Positions 55,470 through 64,000 of a stretch of 64,000 nucleotides of DNA are shown in pieces (positions within the stretch are counted from its first letter, which is position 1; every line of letters starts with the position of its first letter). A program made the position numbers and the translations under genes. The notes beneath the pieces were generated by a model that did no database searches, was not told the origin of the DNA, and saw only the letters and a program-made list of their open reading frames with translations. The DNA lies in NCBI GenBank assembly GCA_039704465.1, contig JASFAU010000008.1, forward strand, positions 558,001 to 622,000. The letters run 5' to 3'. This stretch comes from Plasmodiophora brassicae. Lineage: Eukaryota; Endomyxa; Phytomyxea; Plasmodiophorida; Plasmodiophoridae.

Positions 55470-57308
55470 ATGCCTGCCCTCGCTGTATTCCTGTACGCAT
55501 GCACGACGAGTTACGTGCTGGCCCTTGACCTTCAAGTCTATCCGACGAAGGAGGAGATGCCGCCAACGATGACGCCGGAAGAGGCCGACCGTGCCAACGC
55601 TGATCTAACCTCTTGGGGGTTTACATGGTTCGGGTGTCCACTGACGGGGCGGGTGACGAACAAGATGGTGACACTGGCTGATGGGTATACGTATGATCAA
55701 GATCGCGTCGTCGAATCTTGTCGGGATACGGACACTCTGAAGTCACCCAATTATCGGCACCTGACGATCCCTAGAAACCTCGGGTTTGCATTCGTGAACC
55801 TGGATTTGATGAACATCGCCAAGAATGCCGAATCGATCTTGCAGAGCGTCGTACACGATGAGGTCCCCTCGATGGTTCGTCCATGGATCGGATCCCCATT
55901 GCGGCAGCCCATATGGATCTGCGCGGATGGACGGTCGCGTCTCACGTCTTCGTTCCAGCGTCCGTTCACGCTTGAACAATTGGGGATGTTGCTGGTTCAA
56001 GACAATGGGGAATTCTGCTTCCGGAACGTCCATCTTGAACGAGTCGTCGACGAGATCTGTAGACTTGTGGATTGTGGGACGGATGACGTCGTACTGCCTC
56101 GACACGAAACCTCGGCGCGAGTGGATACCATCCATGTTGATCCTGGGGCACATCGGTCGCTTTCTTCTTCAAGTCAGCTCTCGCCAAGCACGGCAGCGTC
56201 CAGCAGCGGGACATCAACCACGGTTCATTCCCCGACAAGTACTGCGAGCTCGAGTAGCGGAACATATCCGCTCGCGAACCATCATGAGTCCAATGCTCTG
56301 GTGTCTTCTGTCGGAACTGATGACGCCGCCTCCACTGCTGGGGCCGATATCGCCGATGCCGTCCCGTGGCCCAGCGCGTCGGAAGTGCAGCCTGCCCCAA
56401 CGTTACCTCGTGCAATTTCGTCTGCCTGGGCCGCGACGATAGCGCATACTCGTGATCTGGACAACAAATCGTTTTGGAGTCGGCGCCACCTCTACTCAAC
56501 GGCAAAGGACAACTTTCATGCTGCCCTGTTCTGGGCGAATCATTACCGCACCACCTTTAAACCGGCCGACATAGAGCTGCCGCCCAAACCTACGATGTCG
56601 GGCGACATGAGAGGCTGGCAGGGCAGCTGTCACCGTTTCTTCCAAGCAGCTGAAGACGTCGTCGTCAACGCCATTTCAGAGACGCGAGGCAACCCTCATG
56701 CTACCGGCCTGCGCCTTGGACCCGTGAACCGTCGTGCTGGTGCTCTAAGGGTACGGGTGACAAAGCTGGGTCTTGCTCAGTCTAAGTGGCCCCGAAGGAA
56801 AATTGTCAAAACTACGTGGACGGACGACTTCGCGATCGCCGACGTTCCATGGCCCAGTATGTCGGCAAAGTCGTCTGCCCCATCATTGCCCCGCGTAATG
56901 TCGTCTGCTGGGGCCGCAACGGCCGCGCATACGCGCTCCCTAGACGACCCCAATCTATGGGATCGGCAAGGTCTCTCACAGACCGACAGGAGCACCATCT
57001 ACGATGCGCTGTTCTGGGTCCATCAGTACCGTACTGTCTGGAAACCGTCCGGAATGTCGTTGCCGCCGAAGCCTGCCAACAGCGACGGTTTCAGGAAGTG
57101 GCAGGCCAGCTGTTATCGCTTCTTCAAAGCCGCGGAAGACCTGGTCGTCAAGGCCATTTCGGAAAAAGAAGGCGTCGGTGTCGCAGGCATCCACCGTGTG
57201 GCATATCATTTGCGACGTCATGTTGCGAAGCTTGGGCTGCCCATTAACCATGTGCGCTCGCGCCCTACGCGCAAGGGTGTGTTCGTGCGCGCAGGAAAGG
57301 GGTCGTGA
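55470..57308 (+). CDS. Secreted U-box protein with two C-terminal repeat modules, copy 1
   Basis: The frame is open from 55395, but the ATG at 55470 starts a signal peptide (MPALAVFLYACTTSYVLA) that is also conserved in copy 2. This gives about 612 residues. A U-box follows at about residues 48-110: WFGCPLTGRVTNKMVTLADGY, TYDQDRVV, and SPNYRHLTIPRNLGF, the fold of RING-like E3 ubiquitin ligases. After about 100 further residues and a Ser/Thr-rich linker come two copies of a roughly 110-residue module of unknown type, with VPWPS, SAWAATIAHTRDLD, ALFWANHYRT, LPPKP and WQGSCHRFFQAAEDVVVNAIS. A secreted U-box protein could act as a ubiquitin ligase inside a host cell; this is inference. No intron is needed. 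Confidence 0.78.
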   Translation: MPALAVFLYACTTSYVLALDLQVYPTKEEMPPTMTPEEADRANADLTSWGFTWFGCPLTGRVTNKMVTLADGYTYDQDRVVESCRDTDTLKSPNYRHLTIPRNLGFAFVNLDLMNIAKNAESILQSVVHDEVPSMVRPWIGSPLRQPIWICADGRSRLTSSFQRPFTLEQLGMLLVQDNGEFCFRNVHLERVVDEICRLVDCGTDDVVLPRHETSARVDTIHVDPGAHRSLSSSSQLSPSTAASSSGTSTTVHSPTSTASSSSGTYPLANHHESNALVSSVGTDDAASTAGADIADAVPWPSASEVQPAPTLPRAISSAWAATIAHTRDLDNKSFWSRRHLYSTAKDNFHAALFWANHYRTTFKPADIELPPKPTMSGDMRGWQGSCHRFFQAAEDVVVNAISETRGNPHATGLRLGPVNRRAGALRVRVTKLGLAQSKWPRRKIVKTTWTDDFAIADVPWPSMSAKSSAPSLPRVMSSAGAATAAHTRSLDDPNLWDRQGLSQTDRSTIYDALFWVHQYRTVWKPSGMSLPPKPANSDGFRKWQASCYRFFKAAEDLVVKAISEKEGVGVAGIHRVAYHLRRHVAKLGLPINHVRSRPTRKGVFVRAGKGS

Positions 57309-58550
57309 ACCCTGAGCGCAAACCTGTCAATTGCAGGCGCAAGTGGCACTAATCTGCAGGATGTTGCACTCTGAATTCCTGGTTCTATGATAAACGCACT
57401 GAACCTCTTGTTGACAAGGTCATGTGGACTTATTCGCAACGTACTGTTATTAGTTTATTTGTGTTTCGCGCTTTTCAGGCAGGCGCCTCGGTCTCGGGTC
57501 CGAGGACCGTAGGATCGCTTCCAGAACGGCAGCTTCTCCCGGCCTGGCAGTGCCGGCCTGTCACCTTTGTGCTGGGATCTCGCAGATTGGAACGTACTGT
57601 TATGATCGGTATCGCCGGTGTCGAGGCGCCACACCGGTTCGCGGTATTCCACCACAGGCTCGTTCAGGAACGGGGCGTCGTCTGACGTGCGTAGGTTAAG
57701 GTCATAATATGGGATTGACAACAGGGACTACCCTAAATGTGTACCGGAACCATGACAACATTGGACAACCGCCGACGAGGCGACAAGATGGTCGGGGTTT
57801 TCAACTTCGAAGGCATCGACGTCCGCCGTCGGTAATATGACACCCAGGCCAACCTGGGAACGGTGAGTGACGACGACGCGGCATGCACGGATGTGTTATC
57901 CCACACGGACGGCTGTCCCGTACCGGACGTTCATGTTCCGCACGAACCGACGCGGAGGGCAACAGTAAAACGTGGCAAAGTGTGCCAAGAAAGAATAGGG
58001 TGTTGAAGACGGCTAGGAAGCGATAATCGGTTCCATGAACACGTTGCCTGGGTTGGGTTGGCCGAGGAAACCCCTCTGAGCAAGACGACCTCCAGCAAGA
58101 CGTTCGTGACTGCTTCTGAATTCGCAGGTTCCTACGACGGGGGAACGGATATGCATCATCGACCGATGTCCTTTTCATGATTAGGCGGTCGGCAGTTTAT
58201 AAGCCATCAGTTGTCGGTTTCCGATGTGGAGGATCAGGTATGACAAGAGGTACGGTTAGGAGACGTACGACGAGTTTCTGAAGGAGACCCGTCCAAGGAC
58301 GGCCTGGGTAGCGCTTGAAACTAATGAGCGCGTTCCATCGACTTTCCTCGGATGTGATCCAGCACACGTCCCGACTGTAAACGATCTGAGGCGGCGACGA
58401 GGGCCATTGTTGCTGATACACGTGCAGGCTGATAGAAGAGATCAAGGCGGTACGCCATTGGGAACAGCTCTGTAATCGGCTACGACGCAATCTAGTCGAC
58501 GCGCGCTGAATCGGTTCGATGTCGATCCGCTCGTCAATGTCGCGCCCTCC
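57309..58550. other. 3' flank of U-box copy 1 and unassigned sequence
   Basis: The first 400 bp resemble the 3' flank of copy 2 (compare GATGTTGC, CTGAATTCCTGGT and TTTCGCGCTTTTCA at about 57360-57480 with about 61568-61702). Beyond about 57750 no known family was recognised, though plus-strand sequence around 58262-58440 is protein-like (EFLKETRPRTAWVALETNERV after frame correction). It is probably decayed mobile-element or gene sequence. Confidence 0.4.
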
Positions 58551-58649
58551 ATACCCGTCGTCGACCATGAATCGATGCTGCACCTGATGCTATTCCGGTC
58601 CACGCCACCGGCACCGCCAACGATGCCAACAACGAAATCATCGCAGTAC

Positions 58650-59120
58650 TCGCACGGCAACACGAGCTCGAGGAGCAGCTCGCGTGTCTTGGTTCCCAGC
58701 CGGTACGCGAGCCCAAGGTGAAACTGCCGGAGCCGTTCACTGGGAGGCCGGCAGCCCTTCAGGACTCCTGAACAGTATCAAGGTCATTCTGGAGCAGCAA
58801 TCGGTGACTTGCGCGTCACCGAGGTGGAAGATGCTGCTCCTCGGGGGCCTGCTGTCCGGACCCGCGCAGGCCTCGTGGAACCCCGTTTATACGAGGCCCA
58901 GAGACGAGGGCCCACTGTTGAACGACATCCAGGGGTTCGCCGCGGCATTCCGGGTGCGGTTCACTGGCCCGGTGCGAGCCACTGACAAAGCCGCCGACAA
59001 GTTGGGGCGCTCGGTCAGCGAATACGAGACGGACGCGTGCCAGCTGCTGATCGCTGACGCCGGCTACAATGATGCCGCTGGCCGGCACGCATTCTTCCGC
59101 AGCCTAAATCAGGAACGAAG
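58650..59120 (+). mobile_element. Ty3/gypsy-type gag remnant
   Basis: In the plus strand, frame-broken sequence reads as a retrotransposon capsid. KVKLPEPFTGRPAALQ sits in one frame at about 58718-58765. LNSIKVILEQQS, LLSGPAQASWNP, LLNDIQGFAAAFRVRFTGP and SVSEYETDACQLLIADAGYND follow in a second frame to about 59110. This is the order of gag capsid helices in Ty3-type elements. No zinc knuckle, protease, reverse transcriptase or LTR was seen, so it is a remnant. It runs directly into a shard of the U-box gene. Confidence 0.72.
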
Positions 59121-59149
59121 GCCAGTCCACATTGGATTTCGTCTGCAGT

Positions 59150-59460
59150 ACGCATCGACCCCGGCCGTGCGCGTCGTCCACGCCATCCCGTGGCCCAGTG
59201 CATCGGAAGTGAAGCCTGCCCCATCGTTGCCTTCTGAAACGGCGTCCGCCTACATAGGCTGCGGCGCCACGCAATCTTGCAACGGAGCGGTCCTCGAGGC
59301 TCGCTGTCAAAGCCCAATGAAGAAACGTCGTCCCTTGTCTGATACGGATTACGCCAGTTTCGAGCGCGATCCGCTTCACCCCTGGTCTCCAGTCAGCGGG
59401 CGACTGCTCCTGGGCGAACAAAAAGTGCGTCAGTGTATGCCCAGGCCAGCCAGGCGTCAG
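59150..59460 (+). pseudogene. Shard of a U-box-family gene fused to the gag remnant
   Basis: In the same open frame as the end of gag (stop at about 59473), the sequence turns into VVHAIPWPSASEVKPAPSLPSE, the start of the repeat module of the U-box proteins (compare IPWPSMSEVKPVPTLP in copy 2). It loses resemblance after about 30 residues. The last 80 bp resemble the upstream flank of copy 1. It is therefore a truncated third copy, joined to a mobile-element remnant. Confidence 0.62.
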
Positions 59461-59466
59461 CGTCTC

Positions 59467-59474
59467 TATAAATA
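59467..59474 (+). promoter_or_regulatory. TATA box of U-box gene copy 2
   Basis: TATAAATA lies 124 bp before the ATG at 59591 and is followed by the same GGAAGGTCGGAGCGGACTTCC context as in copy 1. Confidence 0.58.
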
Positions 59475-59590
59475 AATAATCCCATTTCGGGAAGGTCGGA
59501 GCGGACTTCCGGGGCTGGGCGCTGTGGCTGCCGTCCGCACTTGACACGTCGCCTGCCGTTGGAGCCACCTTCGAAGTCTGGGCAGCAGCG

Positions 59591-61554
59591 ATGCCTGCCC
59601 TCGCTGTATTCCTGTTCGCATGCACGACGAGTTACTCGCTGGCCGTTGACCTTCAAGTCTACCCGACGAAGGAGGAGGTGCCGCCAATGATGACGCCGGA
59701 AGAGGCCGACCGTGCCAACGCTGACCTAACCTCTTGGGGATTTACATGGTTCGGGTGTCCACTGACGGGGCGGGTGACGAACAAGATGGTGACCCTGGCT
59801 GATGGGTATACGTATGATCAAGATCGCGTCGTCGCATCTTGTCGGGATACGGACACTCTGAAGTCACCCAATTATCGGCACCTGACGATCCCTAGAAACC
59901 TCGGGTTTGCATTCGTGAACCTGGATTTGATGAACATCGCCAAGAATGCCGAATCGATCTTGCAGAGCGTCGTACACGATGAGGTCCCCTCGATGGTTCG
60001 TCCATGGATCGGATCCCCATTGCGGCAGCCCATATGGATCTGCGCGGATGGACGGTCGCGTCTCACGTCTTCGTTCCAGCGTCCGTTCACGCTTGAACAA
60101 CTGGGGATGTTGCTGGTTCAGGACAATGGGGAATTCTGCTTCCGGAACGTCCATCTTGAACAAGTCGTCGACGAGATCTGTAGACTTGTGGATTGTGGGA
60201 CGGATGAGGTACTGCCTAGACATGAAACCTCGGCGCGAATGGATACCATCCATGCTGCTCCGGGAGCACTTCGGTCGCTTTCGTCTTCAAGTCAGCTCTC
60301 GCCAAGCATGGCAGCGTCCAGCAGCGGTTCTTCTGTCGCTAGGCAGCACCGGCACTCTATTGACACATCCATCATCGGGACATCAACCGAGGTTCATCGC
60401 CGACGTCAAGTTCATCGAGATCGAGCAGCAGAAGGTCGAGCAGCAAACGGCCGAGCGGCGGAAGGTCTCCGTTCGCGGATCGTCACGACCCGAGTGATGT
60501 ATTGTCTCCTGTCGAGACTAATGACACCGCCTACACTGCTTGGGCCGATATCGCCAACGCTATCCCATGGCCCTGTTCGTCGGAAGTGCAGCTTGCTCCA
60601 TCGTTGCCTTCTGAAATGTCGTCCGCCTGGGCCGCGACGATAGCGCATACTCGTGATCTAGATATGGAATCGTTTTGGTATCGGGGCCATCTCTACTCAT
60701 CGCCAATGGACAACTTCCATGCTGCCCTGTTCTGGGCGTATCATTACCGCACCACCTTCAGACCGGCCGACATGGAGCTGCCGCCCAAACCCAGAAACAC
60801 TGGCGACATGGGAGGCTGGCAGGCCAGCTGCCATCGGTTTTTCAAAGCAGCGGAAGACAACGTCGTCAACTCCATTTCCGAGGTGCGGGGCAACTCTGAG
60901 GCCGGCCGCCGGCGGCTTCGTCCCGTGTGCCGTCATGCTTCGCGTTTACGGAGACTGATGAGGAATCTGGGGCTTGTTGGGTCTCACATCCCCAAGCCAT
61001 TCGCCGGCGAGTATGAGAGGACTACGTTTTCGGCCGACATTGCCGACACCATTCCATGGCCCAGTATGTCGGAAGTAAAGCCTGTCCCCACGTTGCCTCT
61101 CACGATGTCGTCCGCCTGGGCCGCAACGATCGCGTATACGCGCTCCCTTGATGACCGCACCCGATGGGATTGGAAAGTTCTTACAAGGACCAGAGAGAAT
61201 AACATCTACGATGCGCTGTTCTGGGCCCATCAGTACAGTACTGCCTGGAAGCCACCCGGAATGTCGCCGCCGCCGAAGCCTGCCACCAGCGACGGTTTCG
61301 GGGAGTGGCAGGCCAGCTGTTATCGCTTCTTTAAAACCGCAGAAGACATCCTTGTCAAGACCATTGTAACAGTACAAGGCGGCGCTGACGATGTCGACGA
61401 CGGCTCTGCAGGCATCCGCCGTTTGTCAAACTCTTTGCGATGTCACGTTATGAACGTCGGGTTGGCTATTGACCCTGACGTCCACAAGCCGTACAAGCGC
61501 ACGCCAGAGGTCGTGAACCCTCAGCACAAACGTTCCAAGCGCGGGCGCAGGTGA
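59591..61554 (+). pseudogene. Secreted U-box protein, copy 2, with frameshift in the Ser-rich linker
   Basis: From ATG 59591 the first 200 residues are almost identical to copy 1: signal peptide MPALAVFLFACTTSYSLAVD, then the same U-box and the region after it. In the Ser-rich linker near 60396 one base is missing relative to copy 1, and the frame then runs on without meaning to 60643. The two repeat modules continue intact in another frame (about 60400-61554), with IPWPCSSEVQLAPSLP, ALFWAYHYRT, ALFWAHQYST and WQASCYRFFKTAED. Either the gene now yields a U-box protein without modules, or the shift is an assembly error, or a small intron restores the frame. The module region has collected many substitutions but no stop, suggesting a recent break or none. 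Confidence 0.7.
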
Positions 61555-62231
61555 AACGAATCTGGACGATGTTGCTTTCTGAATTCCTGGTCCTATGATA
61601 CACGTACAAACCTCCTTTTTGACAGGGTTGTGTGGATCGATTCGAAGGGAGTGCCGTCATCGCCTGTTAGACAGTTTAGTTTCTTTGCTTTTCGCGCTTT
61701 TCACGCAGGCGCCCCTCGGTGATTCGGTTTCGGGTCCGAGGACTGAAGGTTCAGCCAGCAGAACGCCCACACCTCCCCGCCTGGCAGCGACGGCCCATCA
61801 CCGTTGTACTGGGCTCATCACGCCTGGACGATACCAGAGTGGGTACGAGGTTCGCTCAGTCTTGTCGACATCGTCTTGTCGATCCACTTTGTCATACCGT
61901 CTATGCCTGGATTTCACATCCCGACTCGTGTTACGGGCCGTCCGTCCACCTCCCCAGACGCTCAAGCGAGACCCGTCGTCTTTGCTCTGGCACTTTGGGC
62001 TTCCTGATCAGCAACATGATCGAATGGGGCCATGCCGATTGCGCGGCGTCCGCCGGGCTGTACGCCGCGACGTCCCCTGAGCTCTCGCAAGGCGCGTGTG
62101 GCTGCATCACGCCCTGCGGCTGGCGGGTCTGGCGTGGGCCCGCGGCGTGTCTTCGGCCCCGTGATGGAAGTGGACGCGCGACGCCACTCAGCGTTTTTTT
62201 CGACCGGGATTCATAACCGTCATTTTATCCG
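61555..62231. other. 3' flank of U-box copy 2 and promoter of dehydrogenase gene
   Basis: The first 250 bp are related to the 3' flank of copy 1, marking the end of the duplicated unit near 61.85 kb. The rest, up to the ATG at 62232, has no recognised feature. Confidence 0.45.
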
Positions 62232-64000
62232 ATGATGATGAGACGTTTCGGGTTGAGCGTCGTCGCTGGGAGACGCTGGGCAGGATCGGCGGCGTCGGCG
62301 CCGGCAGTGCCCTTGATTGTTGCCGGGAAGCGGGTGGAATCGCATGCGACGTCGTTCCACGATGTCAGGGATCCGGCGACGCAGAAGCTGGTGTGCCGGG
62401 TGCCGGATGCGTCGAAGGACGAGCTCGAGAGCGCTGTCGAGGCAGCGTCGGCCGCATTTGAATCGTTCAGTGTTTGTCGAAAGGGTCGTGAGGTGCTGTG
62501 CTGATGATGGTGGCAGGTGGAGGATGACACCGATTACGACGCGACAGCGAGTCATGTTTAAGTACCAAGAGCTATTGAGAAAGAAGATCGATGTCATTGC
62601 AGAAAGCATAGGTTGGAATCCGTGCTGGACCCGATGGTAGAACCTGTGCCCTGAGACGGTGCGGATGCCTTGCAGTCCAAGAGAACGGCAAGATCATGGC
62701 TGATGCGGTTGGCGATGTCACGCGCGGCCTCGAGGTTGTTGAACATGCATGCGGGACAGCGACGCTGATGATGGGTGAAACGGTCGAGAACGTTAGCCGT
62801 GATATCGATACGTACAGCTACAGGCAGCCGCTCGGTATGTAGGGTCTTGAAGTCAAACCCGTGTAGTCTGAACGTGTCTGCAGGCGTCGTTGCTGGGATC
62901 TGCCCGTTCAACTTTCCGGCAATGATTCCTCTGTGGATGTTCCCCGTCGCCGTTACTGTACGGAAACCGGCCGTCGCCACCCCGGGGCATGCCCAAACTT
63001 TAACGGTGGATAGTGCGGCAACACGTGTATCATCAAGCCATCCGAACGGACGCCCGGAGCGACCATGATCCTGGCCGGCCTTGTAGTGCCTGATGCGAAA
63101 TCGTCAACGGCGCCGATTAATGAGACGTCGTAATGTCCAGGTCAAAGAGGCGGGGCTTCCAGACGGAGTCCTGAACATTGTGCATGGAGGAAAGTCCACC
63201 GTCGATTTTCTCTGTGATAGCCCGAGTATCCGGTAGAAGCGCATCTGTGGCCAATCTGTGCGCTGAACGCTGAGCCGGTTCTTCAGAGCCGTCTCATTTG
63301 TTGGATCGGATGTCGCTGGACAACACATTCATGCGCGAGCAACGGCCACGGGAAAGAGAGTACAGGTTCGGGGCCACATTTCGTCTGTAAACTGGACCAG
63401 AGAGTGAACTCGAGAGCAAATGTTAGGCTAACTTGGGCGCGAAAAACCATGCAACTGTTCTACCGGATGCTGACAAGGAGGCGACCCTAAATGCGCTGTG
63501 TGCTGCTGCATTTGGGGCTAGCGGGCAACGATGCATGGCTCTGTCTGTTGCCATTCTCGTTGGCGAGGCGAGTGAATGGATTGACGATCTCAAAACCAAA
63601 GCGCAATCTCTTGTAGTCAACGCAGGTCGAAGCTCTGTTAGTGTGAGCACCTGGCACGTTACCTGACCCGGTTGTTCGCCAAATCGTTTAGGTCACGAAC
63701 CGGACGCGCAACTTGGCCCCATGATTTCCCCGAAGGCTCTTGAGAGAGCGAAGGCAATAATTACGCGCAGTATCGAGCAAGGAGCGAACGCAATACTCGA
63801 CGGCAGAGAGTTTACGAGCGAAAAGTATCCCGAGGTAAACCGTTTCGTTTGCACAGGTACCCCCAAACGTGACTGCCTTCGGTTACAGGGAAACTTCCTT
63901 GGCCCGACCATCCTAACCGGCGTGTCTCCCGACATGGAGTGCTACAAGCAGGTTCGTCTTGGCGCCACTTTGAGTGATATATAACTTACGCGCTGTACAT
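62232..64000 (+). CDS. ALDH6A1: Methylmalonate-semialdehyde dehydrogenase, mitochondrial, 3' end beyond window
   Basis: The frame starts with a mitochondrial-type leader ([21 protein letters not shown]), then [29 protein letters not shown]. Exons separated by short introns carry [128 protein letters not shown], the catalytic Cys in [20 protein letters not shown] (about 63530), [17 protein letters not shown] and [21 protein letters not shown]. The last intron opens at about 63950, so the C-terminal third is missing. The enzyme converts methylmalonate or malonate semialdehyde to propionyl- or acetyl-CoA in valine and pyrimidine breakdown. The family-specific CoA-dependent ALDH features match throughout. 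Confidence 0.93.

Noticed and set aside
58684..59475. A complete new host-like gene with a signal peptide
   Set aside because: The frame is composed of a retrotransposon gag remnant and a U-box module shard.
1..64000. tRNA, rRNA, CRISPR arrays, bacterial operons and ribosome-binding sites
   Set aside because: None was recognised by eye, and the spliced genes show that this is a eukaryotic nuclear sequence. A tRNAscan or Rfam search could still reveal a small RNA that I missed.

Overview
This window is nuclear DNA from a compact, GC-rich eukaryotic genome. Most genes are split by very short GT-AG introns of about 50-65 nt, so single reading frames break and resume in another frame. Neighbouring genes lie only about 80-400 bp apart on both strands. 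A CFAP299 homologue implies that the organism builds a flagellum or cilium. GABA-B-like class C seven-helix receptors, an ESCRT-II subunit, a PPR protein, a P5B ATPase and a Dispatched-like protein fit a free-living or parasitic protist. Secreted U-box proteins and a GH131-like glucanase suggest an organism that meets plant or fungal material. A plasmodiophorid or another zoosporic protist is my best guess, but this is inference and not proven by the sequence.

Layout. At 1-16 kb: a BTB protein cut by the left edge (-), CFAP299 (+, five exons), a KCTD-like BTB protein (-), a serine carboxypeptidase (-), a secreted acidic CAP-domain protein (-), tripeptidyl-peptidase II (+, many exons), dihydroneopterin aldolase (-) and a secreted Ser/Pro-rich protein (-). 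At 16.8-27.2 kb: three paralogous receptor genes, one on + and two on -. Each joins two PstS-like periplasmic-binding modules to a class C seven-helix domain. This is the most striking part of the window.

At 27.4-53 kb: an LRR/F-box-like protein (-), a small secreted basic protein (-), a PPR protein (-), VPS22/SNF8 (+), a Dispatched-like SSD/EGF protein (-), a PHO80-type cyclin (-), an ATP13A2-like P5B ATPase (+), the RED/IK splicing factor (-), a tRNA isopentenyltransferase with a C-terminal zinc finger (+), a secreted Gly/Pro/Ala-repeat protein (+), an AAA ATPase (-), a PrsW-like membrane protein (-) and a small secreted protein (-).

At 53-62 kb the sequence is disturbed: a GH131-like gene whose frame is interrupted, a decayed Ty1/copia fragment, and two direct copies of a secreted U-box protein separated by a Ty3-type gag remnant that is fused to a shard of the U-box gene. 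At 62.2 kb a mitochondrial methylmalonate-semialdehyde dehydrogenase gene begins and runs off the right edge.

The genes do not form one pathway. Most are housekeeping genes interleaved with two young, expanding families, the binding-protein receptors and the secreted U-box proteins. Exon boundaries were placed by eye from reading frame, GT/AG sites and resemblance to known families. Boundaries for CFAP299, the KCTD-like gene, the CAP gene, folB, SNF8 and receptor A add up to whole numbers of codons. Others are given as spans.
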